Positions 1 through 8,595 of a stretch of 64,000 nucleotides of DNA are shown here, one piece after another. The position numbers and the translations under genes were made by a program. The stretch spans positions 1 through 64,000 of the forward strand of contig NZ_RAWM01000035.1 in the NCBI RefSeq assembly GCF_003668875.1. Reading direction: 5' to 3'. This DNA is from Corallococcus interemptor. Lineage in GTDB: Bacteria; Myxococcota; Myxococcia; Myxococcales; Myxococcaceae. Numbering within the stretch: position 1 is the first letter of the stretch; the number at the start of each line of letters is the position of its first letter. The notes under the pieces are model-generated. The model searched no databases, was not told the origin of the DNA, and was given only the letters and a program-made list of their open reading frames with translations.

Positions 1-92
1 GCGGAGGCCTGGGGCGGCTCGGGGGTGGGCTCCGCCGTCTTGCAGGCGGCGCCAAGGACACAGGAGGCGGCGAACAGGGCCAGTCGCTTCAA
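1..92 (-). CDS. lipoprotein, N-terminal fragment (runs off the window start)
   Basis: Only the first ~30 codons are inside the window. The start is a TTG at 90-92, chosen because a GGAG ribosome-binding site sits 6 nt upstream. The peptide begins MKRLALFAASCVLGAAC followed by a Thr/Pro/Glu-rich stretch, i.e. a basic N-region, a hydrophobic core and a lipobox-like Cys near residue 17, so the product is probably a secreted lipoprotein. An in-frame TTG nine codons upstream is an alternative start. Function cannot be told from this fragment. Confidence 0.6.
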   Translation of the reverse strand, partial: MKRLALFAASCVLGAACKTAEPTPEPPQAS

Positions 93-128
93 AGCGTTCT
101 CCAGCTTGGACAAGGGGTGGGAATCCGG

Positions 129-151
129 CGCGCATCAACCCCTGATGCGCG
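129..151. repeat. 9-bp perfect inverted repeat
   Basis: CGCGCATCA and TGATGCGCG flank the 5-nt loop ACCCC. It lies between the end of the chalcone-isomerase-like gene and the start of the partial lipoprotein gene, both on the minus strand. It could be a terminator for the former (no T-tract follows) or an operator for the latter; the sequence does not decide. Nothing else is evident in the 229-bp gap. Confidence 0.45.
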
Positions 152-321
152 GGGGCATTCCAGTGGCAACGCCTCCGCGTGTGACAGGGCCGCCCCTCGC
201 TGTCCACCATTGAAGCAATGGCATTGCCCCCCAGCGAACGGCGGCGCCCCGCGAAACGTCCCTTGCGTGAAGAAGGGACGCTCCCGGGGCGCGCGGGACT
301 GCCGGTGAAGCGGTGGGCGCG

Positions 322-885
322 TCAGTCGTCCTTGCCGAGGATGCCGTCCTTGAGGCCGCTGTCCACGGGGTCCTTGCCCAGCCACACGGAGAAGAGCGCG
401 TCCGCGAAGTCCTTGCCCTCCACGTCGATGGACTGCCCGCCCGTCACCTGCACGGTGGTGCCCTTGCCCGGCACGTAGGTGAGGTTGAGCTCCTGGCCCT
501 CCTTCACCTCCGCGGGGATGGCGTTCTTGAAGGTGTCCAGGCGCGCCTGGAGCTTGGGCATGTTCGCGCCCGCGCTCTTCTTGAAGCCGTTCTCGATGGC
601 CTCGGTGATCTGCTCCTTCTTCAGGTCGCGCTTCATGAACATGCGCACGCGCTTCACTTCATCCGCGTTGAGCAGCGCGGTGGCGTCCTGGGTGGGGTTC
701 TCCACGTACAGGCCCAGCGTGTAGACCTTGAAGATGGCCTTCTTGCGCAGGCCCACGCCGTTGAGCTTCAGCTCCTTGCCGGCCACGGTGGCGGTGTCCG
801 GGTACTTCACACCCGCGATGTCCTTGGCCATGACGGGCGCGGCGAGGGTCAGCGACAGCAGCACGGCGGTCAGCGTCTTCTTCAT
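322..885 (-). CDS. exported chalcone isomerase-like protein
   Basis: The 187-residue product has a cleavable Sec signal peptide (MKKTLTAVLLSLTLAAPVMA, cut before KDIAG) and then a compact domain that matches the bacterial chalcone-isomerase-like family: the opening GVKYPDTATVAGKELKLNG strand, the FKVYTLGLYVENP segment, and the MxMKRDL and YxPGKGT segments. In bacteria these proteins are periplasmic, and most lack demonstrated enzyme activity; a fatty-acid or isoprenoid-binding role is possible but unproven. The length is typical for the family. The ATG is preceded by GGAGGTTTTTCC. The gene stands alone, divergent from the LysM/C39 gene. Confidence 0.8.
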   Translation of the reverse strand: MKKTLTAVLLSLTLAAPVMAKDIAGVKYPDTATVAGKELKLNGVGLRKKAIFKVYTLGLYVENPTQDATALLNADEVKRVRMFMKRDLKKEQITEAIENGFKKSAGANMPKLQARLDTFKNAIPAEVKEGQELNLTYVPGKGTTVQVTGGQSIDVEGKDFADALFSVWLGKDPVDSGLKDGILGKDD

Positions 886-1249
886 GGAAAAACCTCCGGG
901 TGGGTTTCCTGCGCGATGTTGGACGCAAACCTACCCACGCGTCTTCACCAAAGGATCCACGAAGGGCGGCCGCGTCTTGACGTACCGCGGCGAAGCGCCC
1001 GGAAGACGACGTTTCCCCGCGTGGCAGCTCCAGGGTCCCGGCGCAAAGGCAGACGCAAATCGAGACATTGTCTCAGCCTGCCCTGGAGGTAGACGCGACG
1101 GGCTGGATTAGTGGCTCATTTCGCCTGAACTCTCCAGCAACCACCTGAAATCACTTTGCTTTTTCTTCCGACCAGATCGTCCCGGAGGCACGAAACAATA
1201 ATTCGCATTTTATCGACAAACATTTCAAACACTGGCTTCGGAGTTTGAA
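886..1249. other. 364-bp divergent intergenic region
   Basis: This region separates the divergent genes at 885 and 1250 and should hold both promoters. The last ~110 bp before 1250 are visibly AT-richer than the surroundings, as expected of promoter DNA. I see no convincing hexamer pair and no small gene. Its one clear structure is the hairpin at 1221-1252, listed separately. Confidence 0.5.
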
Positions 1250-1252
1250 ATG
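1221..1252 (+). promoter_or_regulatory. start-codon hairpin of the LysM/C39 gene
   Basis: CATTTCAAAC (1221-1230) and GTTTGAAATG (1243-1252) are perfect 10-bp complements around a 12-nt loop. The right arm contains the ATG at 1250, and the GGAG ribosome-binding site (1240-1243) lies at the loop/stem junction. In mRNA this would hide the start codon; in DNA it would be a spaced palindrome able to bind a dimeric regulator. The pairing is directly visible; the regulatory role is inferred. Confidence 0.55.
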
Positions 1253-2755
1253 ACCATCCGCCCTCTCCTCGCTTCCCGTTCCCCCCGTCCCATTCCCGTG
1301 TCGAACCCCGCGCCGGGCCTGGCTGCCCGCGCTCCTGTCGCCCATCGCGGGCCGGACAGCTTCGAGCCTCGTGGGCCCGCCCTTCCGCGGGCGCCGCTTC
1401 CTTCCGTGGAGGACCTGCGCGAGGCCGTGCGGCGCTCCAAGCTCAAGGACGCGGCGGAGGCGCTTCGTAAGGCCGCGGCTCCGCCGGCTCCGGCGACGAC
1501 GACGTACACCATCCAGCCGGGCGACACCGTGGGCGACATCGCCTGGAACCTGATGCAGCAGGGCGTGCCAGGGCCAGTGGAGGCCATCGCGAACCAGATC
1601 GTCCAGCTCAACGGCCTGGCCAACCCGGACCTGATCATCGCGGGTGAATCGCTCCAGCTGCCCACCGCTCCGGGCACTCCGCAGGCTGGCGGTCCCGTCG
1701 CTCCGGGCAGCCCCGGCGGGACGGCGCGTCCCGGCGAGCGCTACCCGGTGCCGTCCATCAAGCAGATGTCGTCGGAAGGCACCGAGGACGACTGGAACCA
1801 GCAGTCCAACTGCGGCCCCACCACGATGGCGATGATCCTCAAGGGCTACGGCATCGGCACGGACCAGTCCGACGGGGCGTTCATCAACCAGCTGGGCCAG
1901 GGCGTGGGCATCACTTCGGCGGGCGTGGGCTACGCGGACATCCAGCGGATGGCCTCGAACAATGGCCTCTCCTCGGAGGTCAACCCGGGGACGGACGTGG
2001 GCTGGATTGAACAGCAGCTCGCGTCCGGGAACATGGTGGCCGTCAACGGCGAGAGCCACGTCATGCTGCAGAACGAATCGCCGCCGTTCACCTCCGGCAG
2101 CTTCAGCGGCGGGCACTGGATCGCCGTCACGGGCATGACGCCCGAGGGCAACTTCATCGTGCATGATCCGTCCAGCACCGTGACGGAGCTGACGCCCGCG
2201 GAGCTGCAGCGCTTCCTCGGGGAGCACCAGTACGGCGGCTACTCCGTCTCCATCCATCCGCCCCCGGGCGTGGCTCCCACCGATGGGCAGGGACAGGCGC
2301 TGGAGTCCGTGCGGCTGGCGCCGGGGGCCATGTCGCTCGCGGAGTCCGGCTTCGCGGGTCAGGGCGAGTTCCTGATGCGCATGGCCCAGAAGTACGACGT
2401 GCCCATCGACCTGGCGCTGGCGATGCTGTGGAAGGAGTCCCAGTGGGGCACCGCGGGTGCGTCCGTCGGGGCCAACAACCCGGGCAACCTCAAGTTCGTG
2501 GGCCAGGAGGGCGCCTACGAGGCCTTCACCTCACCGGACGCCTCCGGCAGCTTCGCGGGCTGGCCCACGCTGGAGCAGGGCATCGAGGCGTACTTCAAGC
2601 TGCTGGGGACGCACTATCGAGCCGAGCTGGACAGCGGGAACTGGACGGCGCTGATCAACCGCTACGCGCCGCCGGTGGAGAACGACTCCAGCCTGTACGT
2701 CCAGCAGGTGAACGACTACGCGGCCGAGGTCCGCCGTCGGCTCGGAATCGGGTAG
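1250..2755 (+). CDS. LysM / C39-like peptidase / muramidase-type multidomain protein
   Basis: The 501-residue protein has three parts. After a Pro-rich, signal-less N-terminus, a LysM repeat (from TTYTIQPGDTVGDIA, about 84-135) should bind peptidoglycan. A C39-like papain-fold peptidase follows (about 165-335) with a visible Cys-His-Asp set: C188 in NCGPTT, H289 in GGHWIAV and D306 in IVHDPSS. The C-terminus (about 370-501) resembles glucosaminidase/lysozyme-type domains, with candidate catalytic E396 in WKESQWGT and the NNPGNLKF motif. The ATG follows GGAG by 6 nt. The absence of a Sec signal or membrane segment is odd for a wall-acting protein and suggests non-classical export or release by lysis. 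The sigma factor gene begins 24 bp downstream. Confidence 0.78.
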   Translation: MTIRPLLASRSPRPIPVSNPAPGLAARAPVAHRGPDSFEPRGPALPRAPLPSVEDLREAVRRSKLKDAAEALRKAAAPPAPATTTYTIQPGDTVGDIAWNLMQQGVPGPVEAIANQIVQLNGLANPDLIIAGESLQLPTAPGTPQAGGPVAPGSPGGTARPGERYPVPSIKQMSSEGTEDDWNQQSNCGPTTMAMILKGYGIGTDQSDGAFINQLGQGVGITSAGVGYADIQRMASNNGLSSEVNPGTDVGWIEQQLASGNMVAVNGESHVMLQNESPPFTSGSFSGGHWIAVTGMTPEGNFIVHDPSSTVTELTPAELQRFLGEHQYGGYSVSIHPPPGVAPTDGQGQALESVRLAPGAMSLAESGFAGQGEFLMRMAQKYDVPIDLALAMLWKESQWGTAGASVGANNPGNLKFVGQEGAYEAFTSPDASGSFAGWPTLEQGIEAYFKLLGTHYRAELDSGNWTALINRYAPPVENDSSLYVQQVNDYAAEVRRRLGIG

Positions 2756-2779
2756 GCCCCGGCTAGACTTCCCTGCCCC

Positions 2780-3571
2780 ATGGAGCCGTCCGCCCCCGCA
2801 GACGCCATCTACCTCCAGGCCCGCGCCGCGTGGCCCGGAGTGGAGCTTCCGCGCGAGGACTTCCTCGCCCACCTCGCCGCGCGGACGGCGGCCTCCGGAG
2901 GCGCGCCGGTGCCCCACGCGGAGGACCTGTTCCTGGCGTGCGCCTGCGCGCGGGGGGTGACCGCGGCGCTCGCCCACTTCGAGCGCGTGTACCTGCCCGC
3001 CGCGCGTCAGGCCCTGGTCCGCCGGGGCATCGCGCGGGACGTGGTGGACGAAGCGCTGCAACGGCTGCGGGAGCGGCTCTTCCTGCGCCGGCCGGACGGG
3101 CCGCCGCGGCTGGCGGAGTACGACGGCCGGGGACCGCTGGAGGCGTGGGTGCGCACCGTCGCCCTGCGCCTGGCCATGACCGAGCTGCGCGAGCGTGCGG
3201 CGCGTCCCGTGGAGGCGCTGCTGCCCACGCTGCTGCCCGCGGAGGACCCGTCCTTCGCGGCGCTCAAGCATCGGCACCACGCGGACATCGAGGCGTCCAT
3301 CGCCGCGGCGCTCGCGTCGCTGGAGCCGCGCCAGCGCACCATCCTGCGGCTGCACCTGGTGGAGAACGTGGGCGTGGAGGACATCGGGCGGGTGCACGGG
3401 GTGAGCCGCGCCACCATGACGCGCTGGCTGAAGGACGCACGCGACACGCTCGCGGAACGGACCCACGCCGAGCTGCGCCGGCGATTGAACGTCGAAGACC
3501 CGGAACTGCACAGCCTGGCCCGGTCGCTCCTGAGCGGCCTGGACCTGAGCGTGCGCCACCTGCTGCGCTGA
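2780..3571 (+). CDS. RNA polymerase sigma factor, sigma-70 family (ECF-like)
   Basis: The 263-residue protein has a degenerate sigma-2-like region (about 65-135, with EYDGRGPLEAWVRTVALRLA) and a clear sigma-4 region (about 175-230, with LASLEPRQRTILRLHLVENVGVEDIGRVHGVSR forming the helix-turn-helix). Residues beyond 240 form a short tail. It is followed after 7 bp by a zinc-finger-bearing Ser/Thr kinase, so the two are almost certainly co-transcribed, with the kinase protein as the controlling partner. Myxobacteria have many such pairs. The specific promoter class recognised cannot be read from the sequence. The ATG follows the upstream stop by only 24 bp. Confidence 0.8.
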   Translation: MEPSAPADAIYLQARAAWPGVELPREDFLAHLAARTAASGGAPVPHAEDLFLACACARGVTAALAHFERVYLPAARQALVRRGIARDVVDEALQRLRERLFLRRPDGPPRLAEYDGRGPLEAWVRTVALRLAMTELRERAARPVEALLPTLLPAEDPSFAALKHRHHADIEASIAAALASLEPRQRTILRLHLVENVGVEDIGRVHGVSRATMTRWLKDARDTLAERTHAELRRRLNVEDPELHSLARSLLSGLDLSVRHLLR

Positions 3572-3578
3572 GCCCGCC

Positions 3579-6578
3579 ATGACCTGCCCGGACGAGAACA
3601 CCCTGCTGGCGTATTGCGCGCACTCGCTCGGCGCGGAGGAGGCGCGCGTGGTGGAGGCGCACCTGGATGCTTGCTCCACGTGCCTCGCGCTGGTGGCGGA
3701 GGCGGCTCGGGGCAGTGAGCCCTCCACCCTCCCGGACGTGAAGGCGGTGCCCGACACGGGCCGTCTTCGCGTCGCGGACGCGGAGCTCCAGCGGGGCACC
3801 GTGCTGGGCCGCTACGTCGTCATCGACCGGGTGGGCTCCGGCGGCATGGGGGTGGTGCTGAGCGCGTACGATCCGCAGCTCGACCGCAAGGTGGCGCTCA
3901 AGCTGGTGCGCTCGCTCCAGGGCGAGGGCGCTCGGGAGCTGGAGCAGCGGCTTTTGCGTGAGGCCCAGGCGGTGGCGCGGCTGTCCCATCCGCACGTCAT
4001 CACCGTCTTCGACGTGGGCACCGTGGACGGCCGGCTCTTCATGGCCATGGAGTTCGTCGAGGGCCGCACGCTGCGCCAGTGGCGGAAGGAGCAGCCGCGC
4101 ACATGGCGCGAGGTGCTCGCGGCGTTCCGGCAGGCGGGGCAGGGGCTGGCGGCGGCGCACGCGGCGCACCTCATCCACCGCGACTTCAAACCGGACAACG
4201 TGCTGGTGGACGGTCAGGGCCGCGTGCGGGTGACGGACTTCGGCCTCGCGCGGCTGCCGGAAGGCACCATGGCCTTGCCGCCGCATGCGCTTCCGGAGGG
4301 CATCACGCCCACGCCCGGACTGGTGGACCTCACCCGCACGGGCTCTCTCATGGGCACGCCCGCGTACATGCCGCCCGAGCAGTGGAAGGGCGAGCCCGGC
4401 GACGCGCGCGGCGACCAGTTCAGCTTCTGCGTCGCGCTGTATGAAGCCCTCTTCGGCGTGCGCCCCTTCGCGCGCGGACAGCCACCGGACTTCAGCCGCA
4501 TCCAGGCCCCACCGAAGGAGACCCGCGTGCCCGCGTGGGTGCGCCGCGCGGTGGTGCGCGGGCTGAGCGTGTCCCCGGCGGACCGCCATCCGTCCATGGA
4601 CGCGCTGCTGGAGAACCTGTCGAGGACCCCGCCCCACAGGCGCACGTGGTGGGCGCTGGGCTCCGGTGCATTCGCGCTGGCGGGAGCGCTCATGCTCGTG
4701 TCGAAGGGCGCGCCCTCTCCCTGCGACGGCGCTCCCGCGCGCCTGGCGTCCGTGTGGAACCCGGCCCGGGCCACGAAGGTGACGCAGGCCCTGGCCGCCA
4801 CCGGAAGCCCGCTGGCCTCGGAGGCCGCCGAGGCCGTGGCGCGCAACCTGGCGGACTACGCCCACGACTGGGAGGCGGGCTACACCCAGACGTGCCAGGC
4901 CACGCGCGTGCGTCAGGAGCAGCCGGAGTCCGTCCTCGCGCTGCGCATGGCGTGCCTGGATTCTCGGCTGCAATCGCTGGGTGTGTTCGCGGACGTGCTG
5001 GAGCACGCGGACGCGGCGCTCGTGGTGAGAGCGGCCGAGGCGTCGCAGAAGCTTCCGCGCGTGTCGGACTGCTCGCGCGTGGAGTCACTGCTCTCCGTCG
5101 TGCCTCCTCCGGAAGGCCCCGGCGTGGCGGCGAAGCTGGCGGACGCGCGCACGAAGCTGTCCCGCGCGCAGGTGCTGCTGGAGACGGGGCGTTACGCGCA
5201 AGGGCTGGGAGACGCGCAGGCCGCGCTCGCGGTGGCGCGCGAGCTGGCGTACCGGCCGCTGGAAGCAGAAGCGCTCCACGCCATGGGCTGGTTCGAGCTG
5301 CGGTTGGCGCGCTACGCGGAGGCCGAGCAGCGCTGGACCGAGAGCATGCGCGCGGCGCTCGCGGGCAGGAACGACCTGCTCGCGGCGCGCTCGGAGACGG
5401 ACCTCGTCTTCGTGACGGGCTACGAACTGGAGCACGCGGACCGGGGCCTGGAGCACGCGGCCCAGGCGCGCGCGCTGCTGGAGCGCACCGGCCCCGCGGA
5501 GGAGGTGGAGGCCCAGATTGAACACAACCTGGGCGCGGTCGCCTTCGGTGAAGGACAGCTGCCCCAGGCGCGCGACCACTTCCAGCGCGCGGCCGCGATC
5601 CGCGAGCGCGTCCTGGGCGCGGATCATCCGGACACCGCGAAGAGCCTCAGCAATGTCGCCCGGCTGAGGCTGCGGCAGGACGCGCCCGTCGAGGCCCTGG
5701 CGCTGTACCAGCGGGTGCTCGACATCCAGCGCAAGCGGCTGGGCGCGCGACATCCCGCCGTCGCGGACACGCTGGTCCTGCTGGGCGAGGTCCGCCAGCG
5801 CCTGGACGGTCCCGCCGCCGTCGTGCCGCTCTACAGCCAGGCCCTGGAGATCCGCACCGCCATGCTCGGGGAGACGCACCTGGACACGGTGCGGCTGCAC
5901 AACCAGCTGGGCCGCGTCCACGAAGCGATGGGCACCTTCGCGCTCGCCCGTCAGGAACATGAGCGCGCGCTCGCGCTGACCGTCCAGGCGTTCGGCGAGG
6001 ACCATGTCGAGTACGCACTGTCGCTCGAGTCCCTGGCCCAGATGGAGGAGCGGCAGGGCGCGCTGCCAGAAGCCCTGGCGCGCTACGCGAAGGTCCTGGC
6101 CCTCCAGGAGCGTCTGTCCGGCCCCAGGAGCGGTGCCGTGCTGCGCGTGCGCGAAGAGCAGGCGCGGGTGATGCGCAGGAGCGGACATGCACGCGAGGCC
6201 GCGGCGGAGCTGGAGCAGGTGCTCGCCGCGCGCGAGGCCACCGATGGCCCCCGCCACGCGCTGCTCGTCTCGGCCCTGACGGAGCAGGCCCGGACCTGGC
6301 TGGACCTGAAGGAGCCGAAGAAGGCTCGCGCCGCGGCCGAGCGCGCACTGGACATCATTCGACCGCTGGGCTGGAGCGCGGTGCGCACCGCGGAGCTCCA
6401 GTTCGAGCTCGCGCGCGCACGGTGGGACGCAAGCGAGGATCGCCCCCAGGCCCTCACGCTCGCGGCCCAGGCACTGCTCACCTTCCAACAGGGCGGCCCG
6501 ACGTGGCGCACGCAGGCTGAAAACGTCCAGCGCTGGCAGCAGACCCGGCGGCCCTCCCCTGCTGCCGCAACTCGCTGA
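3579..6578 (+). CDS. zinc-finger anti-sigma / Ser-Thr protein kinase / TPR protein
   Basis: This 999-residue protein begins with a ZAS-type zinc finger (H28-x3-C32-x2-C35) like those of anti-sigma factors. A full Hanks-type kinase follows (about 78-345): glycine loop GSGGMG at 86-91, Lys in VALKL at 108, HRD at 200-202 with KPDN, DFG in VTDFGLAR, and the GTPAYMPPEQ segment. A single membrane helix lies at about 355-376 (WWALGSGAFALAGALMLV). The rest, about 380-999, is TPR-like helical repeats that would lie in the periplasm if the kinase is cytoplasmic. The upstream sigma factor is 7 bp away. The finger and kinase on one chain suggest that phosphorylation or sequestration controls that sigma factor; this is inference. 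Confidence 0.88.
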   Translation: MTCPDENTLLAYCAHSLGAEEARVVEAHLDACSTCLALVAEAARGSEPSTLPDVKAVPDTGRLRVADAELQRGTVLGRYVVIDRVGSGGMGVVLSAYDPQLDRKVALKLVRSLQGEGARELEQRLLREAQAVARLSHPHVITVFDVGTVDGRLFMAMEFVEGRTLRQWRKEQPRTWREVLAAFRQAGQGLAAAHAAHLIHRDFKPDNVLVDGQGRVRVTDFGLARLPEGTMALPPHALPEGITPTPGLVDLTRTGSLMGTPAYMPPEQWKGEPGDARGDQFSFCVALYEALFGVRPFARGQPPDFSRIQAPPKETRVPAWVRRAVVRGLSVSPADRHPSMDALLENLSRTPPHRRTWWALGSGAFALAGALMLVSKGAPSPCDGAPARLASVWNPARATKVTQALAATGSPLASEAAEAVARNLADYAHDWEAGYTQTCQATRVRQEQPESVLALRMACLDSRLQSLGVFADVLEHADAALVVRAAEASQKLPRVSDCSRVESLLSVVPPPEGPGVAAKLADARTKLSRAQVLLETGRYAQGLGDAQAALAVARELAYRPLEAEALHAMGWFELRLARYAEAEQRWTESMRAALAGRNDLLAARSETDLVFVTGYELEHADRGLEHAAQARALLERTGPAEEVEAQIEHNLGAVAFGEGQLPQARDHFQRAAAIRERVLGADHPDTAKSLSNVARLRLRQDAPVEALALYQRVLDIQRKRLGARHPAVADTLVLLGEVRQRLDGPAAVVPLYSQALEIRTAMLGETHLDTVRLHNQLGRVHEAMGTFALARQEHERALALTVQAFGEDHVEYALSLESLAQMEERQGALPEALARYAKVLALQERLSGPRSGAVLRVREEQARVMRRSGHAREAAAELEQVLAAREATDGPRHALLVSALTEQARTWLDLKEPKKARAAAERALDIIRPLGWSAVRTAELQFELARARWDASEDRPQALTLAAQALLTFQQGGPTWRTQAENVQRWQQTRRPSPAAATR

Positions 6579-6623
6579 TCGCTCCCTTGGATAATGAGAA
6601 GACTCTCCCCTCCTGGAGTGGCC

Positions 6624-6989
6624 ATGAGCTTCCTCTCCCGCCTCAAGCCCTTCCCCCCTTGCCCGCCCGTCACGCCGAACCGCGTGCGTCCGGGACACGG
6701 CGGCCTCCAGCCGCCCAAGAGCGGACACGTGCGCCAGGATCCCTCCGGGCCGGGCGGCCAGGGCGTCGTCGTGGATGTCTTTGATCCGAACCGGGTGGCG
6801 ATGTTCTCCGCCCCGCAGCCCACCCAGAGCCTGGTGGGCAATCCGCACACGGCGAAGGGAGACCCGAGCGGGACGACTGGAGGCCGCGGCGTCGTCGTCG
6901 GGACGATGCTCGAGTTCCTGCGGATGCTCCGGCGGGCCGGCATCCCCATCGGGCCCCCGGGGACGCCTCCCCCGAATCCCTACACCTGA
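6624..6989 (+). CDS. small hypothetical protein, Pro/Gly-rich
   Basis: The start at 6624 gives a 121-residue protein and is preferred because GGAG lies 5 nt upstream. The sequence is rich in Pro and Gly and contains two similar segments (GGQGVVVDVFDP and GGRGVVVGTMLEF), hinting at an internal duplication. No signal peptide, membrane helix or known motif is visible. It ends 10 bp inside the 3' end of the convergent hvfC-like gene. I do not recognise it. The RBS and the regular codon use favour a real gene. Confidence 0.55.
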   Translation: MSFLSRLKPFPPCPPVTPNRVRPGHGGLQPPKSGHVRQDPSGPGGQGVVVDVFDPNRVAMFSAPQPTQSLVGNPHTAKGDPSGTTGGRGVVVGTMLEFLRMLRRAGIPIGPPGTPPPNPYT

Positions 6990-7714
6990 CGCGCGGGAAG
7001 CAGCACCAGGCCGTCCTTCGCGAAGCGCACCACCTCCGCGTGGACGTCCTGCGCGGACATGCCCGTGGCCTGGACGACGGCCTCCTCGGACAGGCCCTCC
7101 ACGGCCATCTTCAGCACCAGCAGCGCGGGCGGAGTGGCCTCCATGTAGAAGGTCACCAGCCGCTCCGGGTGGCGCCAGAGCAGCGCCAGTTCCTCGCCCT
7201 CCACGGGCGCTGCTTCCGCGCCCCGGGACCGCACGAACGCGCAGAGCCGGTAGGGCTGCTCCAGCACCATGAGCGTGGGGTTGGGCGTCAGGCGGTCCAC
7301 CGCGTCCGGGAGGTCCTCCTCGGAGGCGAACACCGCGAAGTCCGTCCATTCGAAGCGCGCGAGCGCGGGCAGGAACGGCGGCAGTCCCGTTGGGGTGGCG
7401 GCGTCCGCGACGAAGGGCGCGAAGCCCTCGCCCAGGCGGTTGAGCTCGTAGTGCCGCGCGGGACGCGTGCGGGTGTAGCCATCCACCAGCGTGTCCCACG
7501 CCTCCGGCGTCAGCGCCTTGCGCGTCAGCGGGAAGAGCTTCTCCAGCGTGGAGCGCACGTGGCCGCGCACGAACTGGCCGTAGAGCGCCATGCGCTCCGG
7601 ATCCACGTTCCAGCCCGGGTGCGACGCGGACAGCTTCAACAGGCCCTCCGCTCCCGGCGGCCCGGCGAGGTACGCGTCCATGCTGTCGAAGAAGTGCTTC
7701 AGCGACGGCTTCAT
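6980..7714 (-). CDS. HvfC-like RiPP-maturation partner (DUF2063-type)
   Basis: This 244-residue protein matches the putative DNA-binding-domain/HvfC family: an N-terminal helical domain (LKHFFDSMDAYL... then YGQFVRGHVRSTLEKLFPLTRKAL, about 1-75) followed by a YEL...FAPFV segment and a C-terminal winged-helix-like part ending with VVQATGMSAQDVHAEVVRFAKDGLVL. Such proteins act with DUF692/MNIO enzymes to modify cysteines in peptide precursors. Its ATG (7712-7714) overlaps the stop of the DUF692 gene in an ATGA, so the two are translationally coupled. The precursor-like gene lies upstream of both. An upstream in-frame start exists but would run far into the DUF692 gene, so it was not used. Confidence 0.8.
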   Translation of the reverse strand: MKPSLKHFFDSMDAYLAGPPGAEGLLKLSASHPGWNVDPERMALYGQFVRGHVRSTLEKLFPLTRKALTPEAWDTLVDGYTRTRPARHYELNRLGEGFAPFVADAATPTGLPPFLPALARFEWTDFAVFASEEDLPDAVDRLTPNPTLMVLEQPYRLCAFVRSRGAEAAPVEGEELALLWRHPERLVTFYMEATPPALLVLKMAVEGLSEEAVVQATGMSAQDVHAEVVRFAKDGLVLLPARQV

Positions 7715-8559
7715 CGCGCACCCTCCGCGAGCACGGCGCGCGCCAGGTCGGCCTCGTCCAGCACGGCGTCCAGGGACGGGATGCCCTGGTCCCACTCCAT
7801 CAGCGTGGACACCGGGCCGGTGCGCTCCAGCGTGTAGCGGTACAGCGCCCATACGTCGTCGCAGACGCGGTCGCCGTGCGTGTCGACGAGGACCGTCTCG
7901 CGCACGTCGTGGCCGGCCAGGTGGATCTGCACCACGCGCTCCAGGGGCAGCGCGTCCACGAAGGCGCGCGGGTCGTAGCCGTGGTTCTTCGCGTTGACCC
8001 AGACGTTGTTCACGTCCAGCAGCAGGCCGCAGTCCGCGGCCTCCACCACCTGGCGCAGGAAGTCCGCCTCCTTCAGCGTGCCGCCCGGCATGGCCGCGTA
8101 GTAGCTGGGGTTCTCCAGGAGGAAGGGGCGCTCCACTCGCGCCATGACTTCGCGCACGCGCGGCACCACGTGCTCCACCGCGGCCTCCGTGAAGGGCAGC
8201 GGCAACAGGTCATGCAGGTGCACGCCGCCCAGGCGCGAGTAGCACAGGTGGTCCGAGAAGAACGGCGCGTCCAGGCGCTTCACCAGCGCGGCCAGGCGGG
8301 TGACGTAGTCGTCATCCAGCGCGTCCGGCCCGCCGATGTTGAGGCCCACGCCGTGCGGCAGCAGCGTCCAGCGCTCGCGGCACGCGTCCAGGGCGCGCTG
8401 GGAGCGGCCGCCCAGCGTGAGGAAGTTCTCCGGGATGATCTCCACCCAGTCCAGCGCGCGCGCCGTGCGCGGCAGCGCTTCGTAGAAGTCGCGTCGCAGC
8501 CCGATGCCCACCCCCAGTGGCTTCAACCCATGGCGCTCTGCGTAGCGGGGGGACGGCAT
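7711..8559 (-). CDS. MNIO-family enzyme (DUF692), HvfB-like
   Basis: The 282-residue protein is a typical DUF692 TIM barrel: GVGIGLRRDFYEAL near the N-terminus, WVEIIPENF, LPHGVGLNIGG, FFSDHLCYSRLGGVHLHDLLPLPF, LLENPSYYA, LLLDVNNVWVNAKNHGYDP and VVQIHLAGH. The His, Asp and Glu residues in these segments are the family's iron ligands. Family members are multinuclear non-heme iron oxygenases that convert Cys residues of RiPP precursors into oxazolone/thioamide or related groups. The start at 8559 is chosen for the AGGAG 9 nt upstream. It lies between the precursor-like gene and the hvfC-like gene. No DoxX-type hvfD follows, unlike some hvf operons. Confidence 0.9.
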   Translation of the reverse strand: MPSPRYAERHGLKPLGVGIGLRRDFYEALPRTARALDWVEIIPENFLTLGGRSQRALDACRERWTLLPHGVGLNIGGPDALDDDYVTRLAALVKRLDAPFFSDHLCYSRLGGVHLHDLLPLPFTEAAVEHVVPRVREVMARVERPFLLENPSYYAAMPGGTLKEADFLRQVVEAADCGLLLDVNNVWVNAKNHGYDPRAFVDALPLERVVQIHLAGHDVRETVLVDTHGDRVCDDVWALYRYTLERTGPVSTLMEWDQGIPSLDAVLDEADLARAVLAEGAR

Positions 8560-8595
8560 GCGGCGCTTCTCCTGTGAGACGGGTGGATACAACAC

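Noticed and set aside
3264..5006. Minus-strand frame of about 580 codons opposite the kinase
   Set aside because: Same reason: a composition-driven open frame, with no RBS or motif.
5085..7721. Long minus-strand frame opposite the kinase/TPR gene
   Set aside because: Antisense shadow. The opposite strand encodes a clear kinase and TPR protein, while this frame is Arg/Gly/Ala-rich without motifs.
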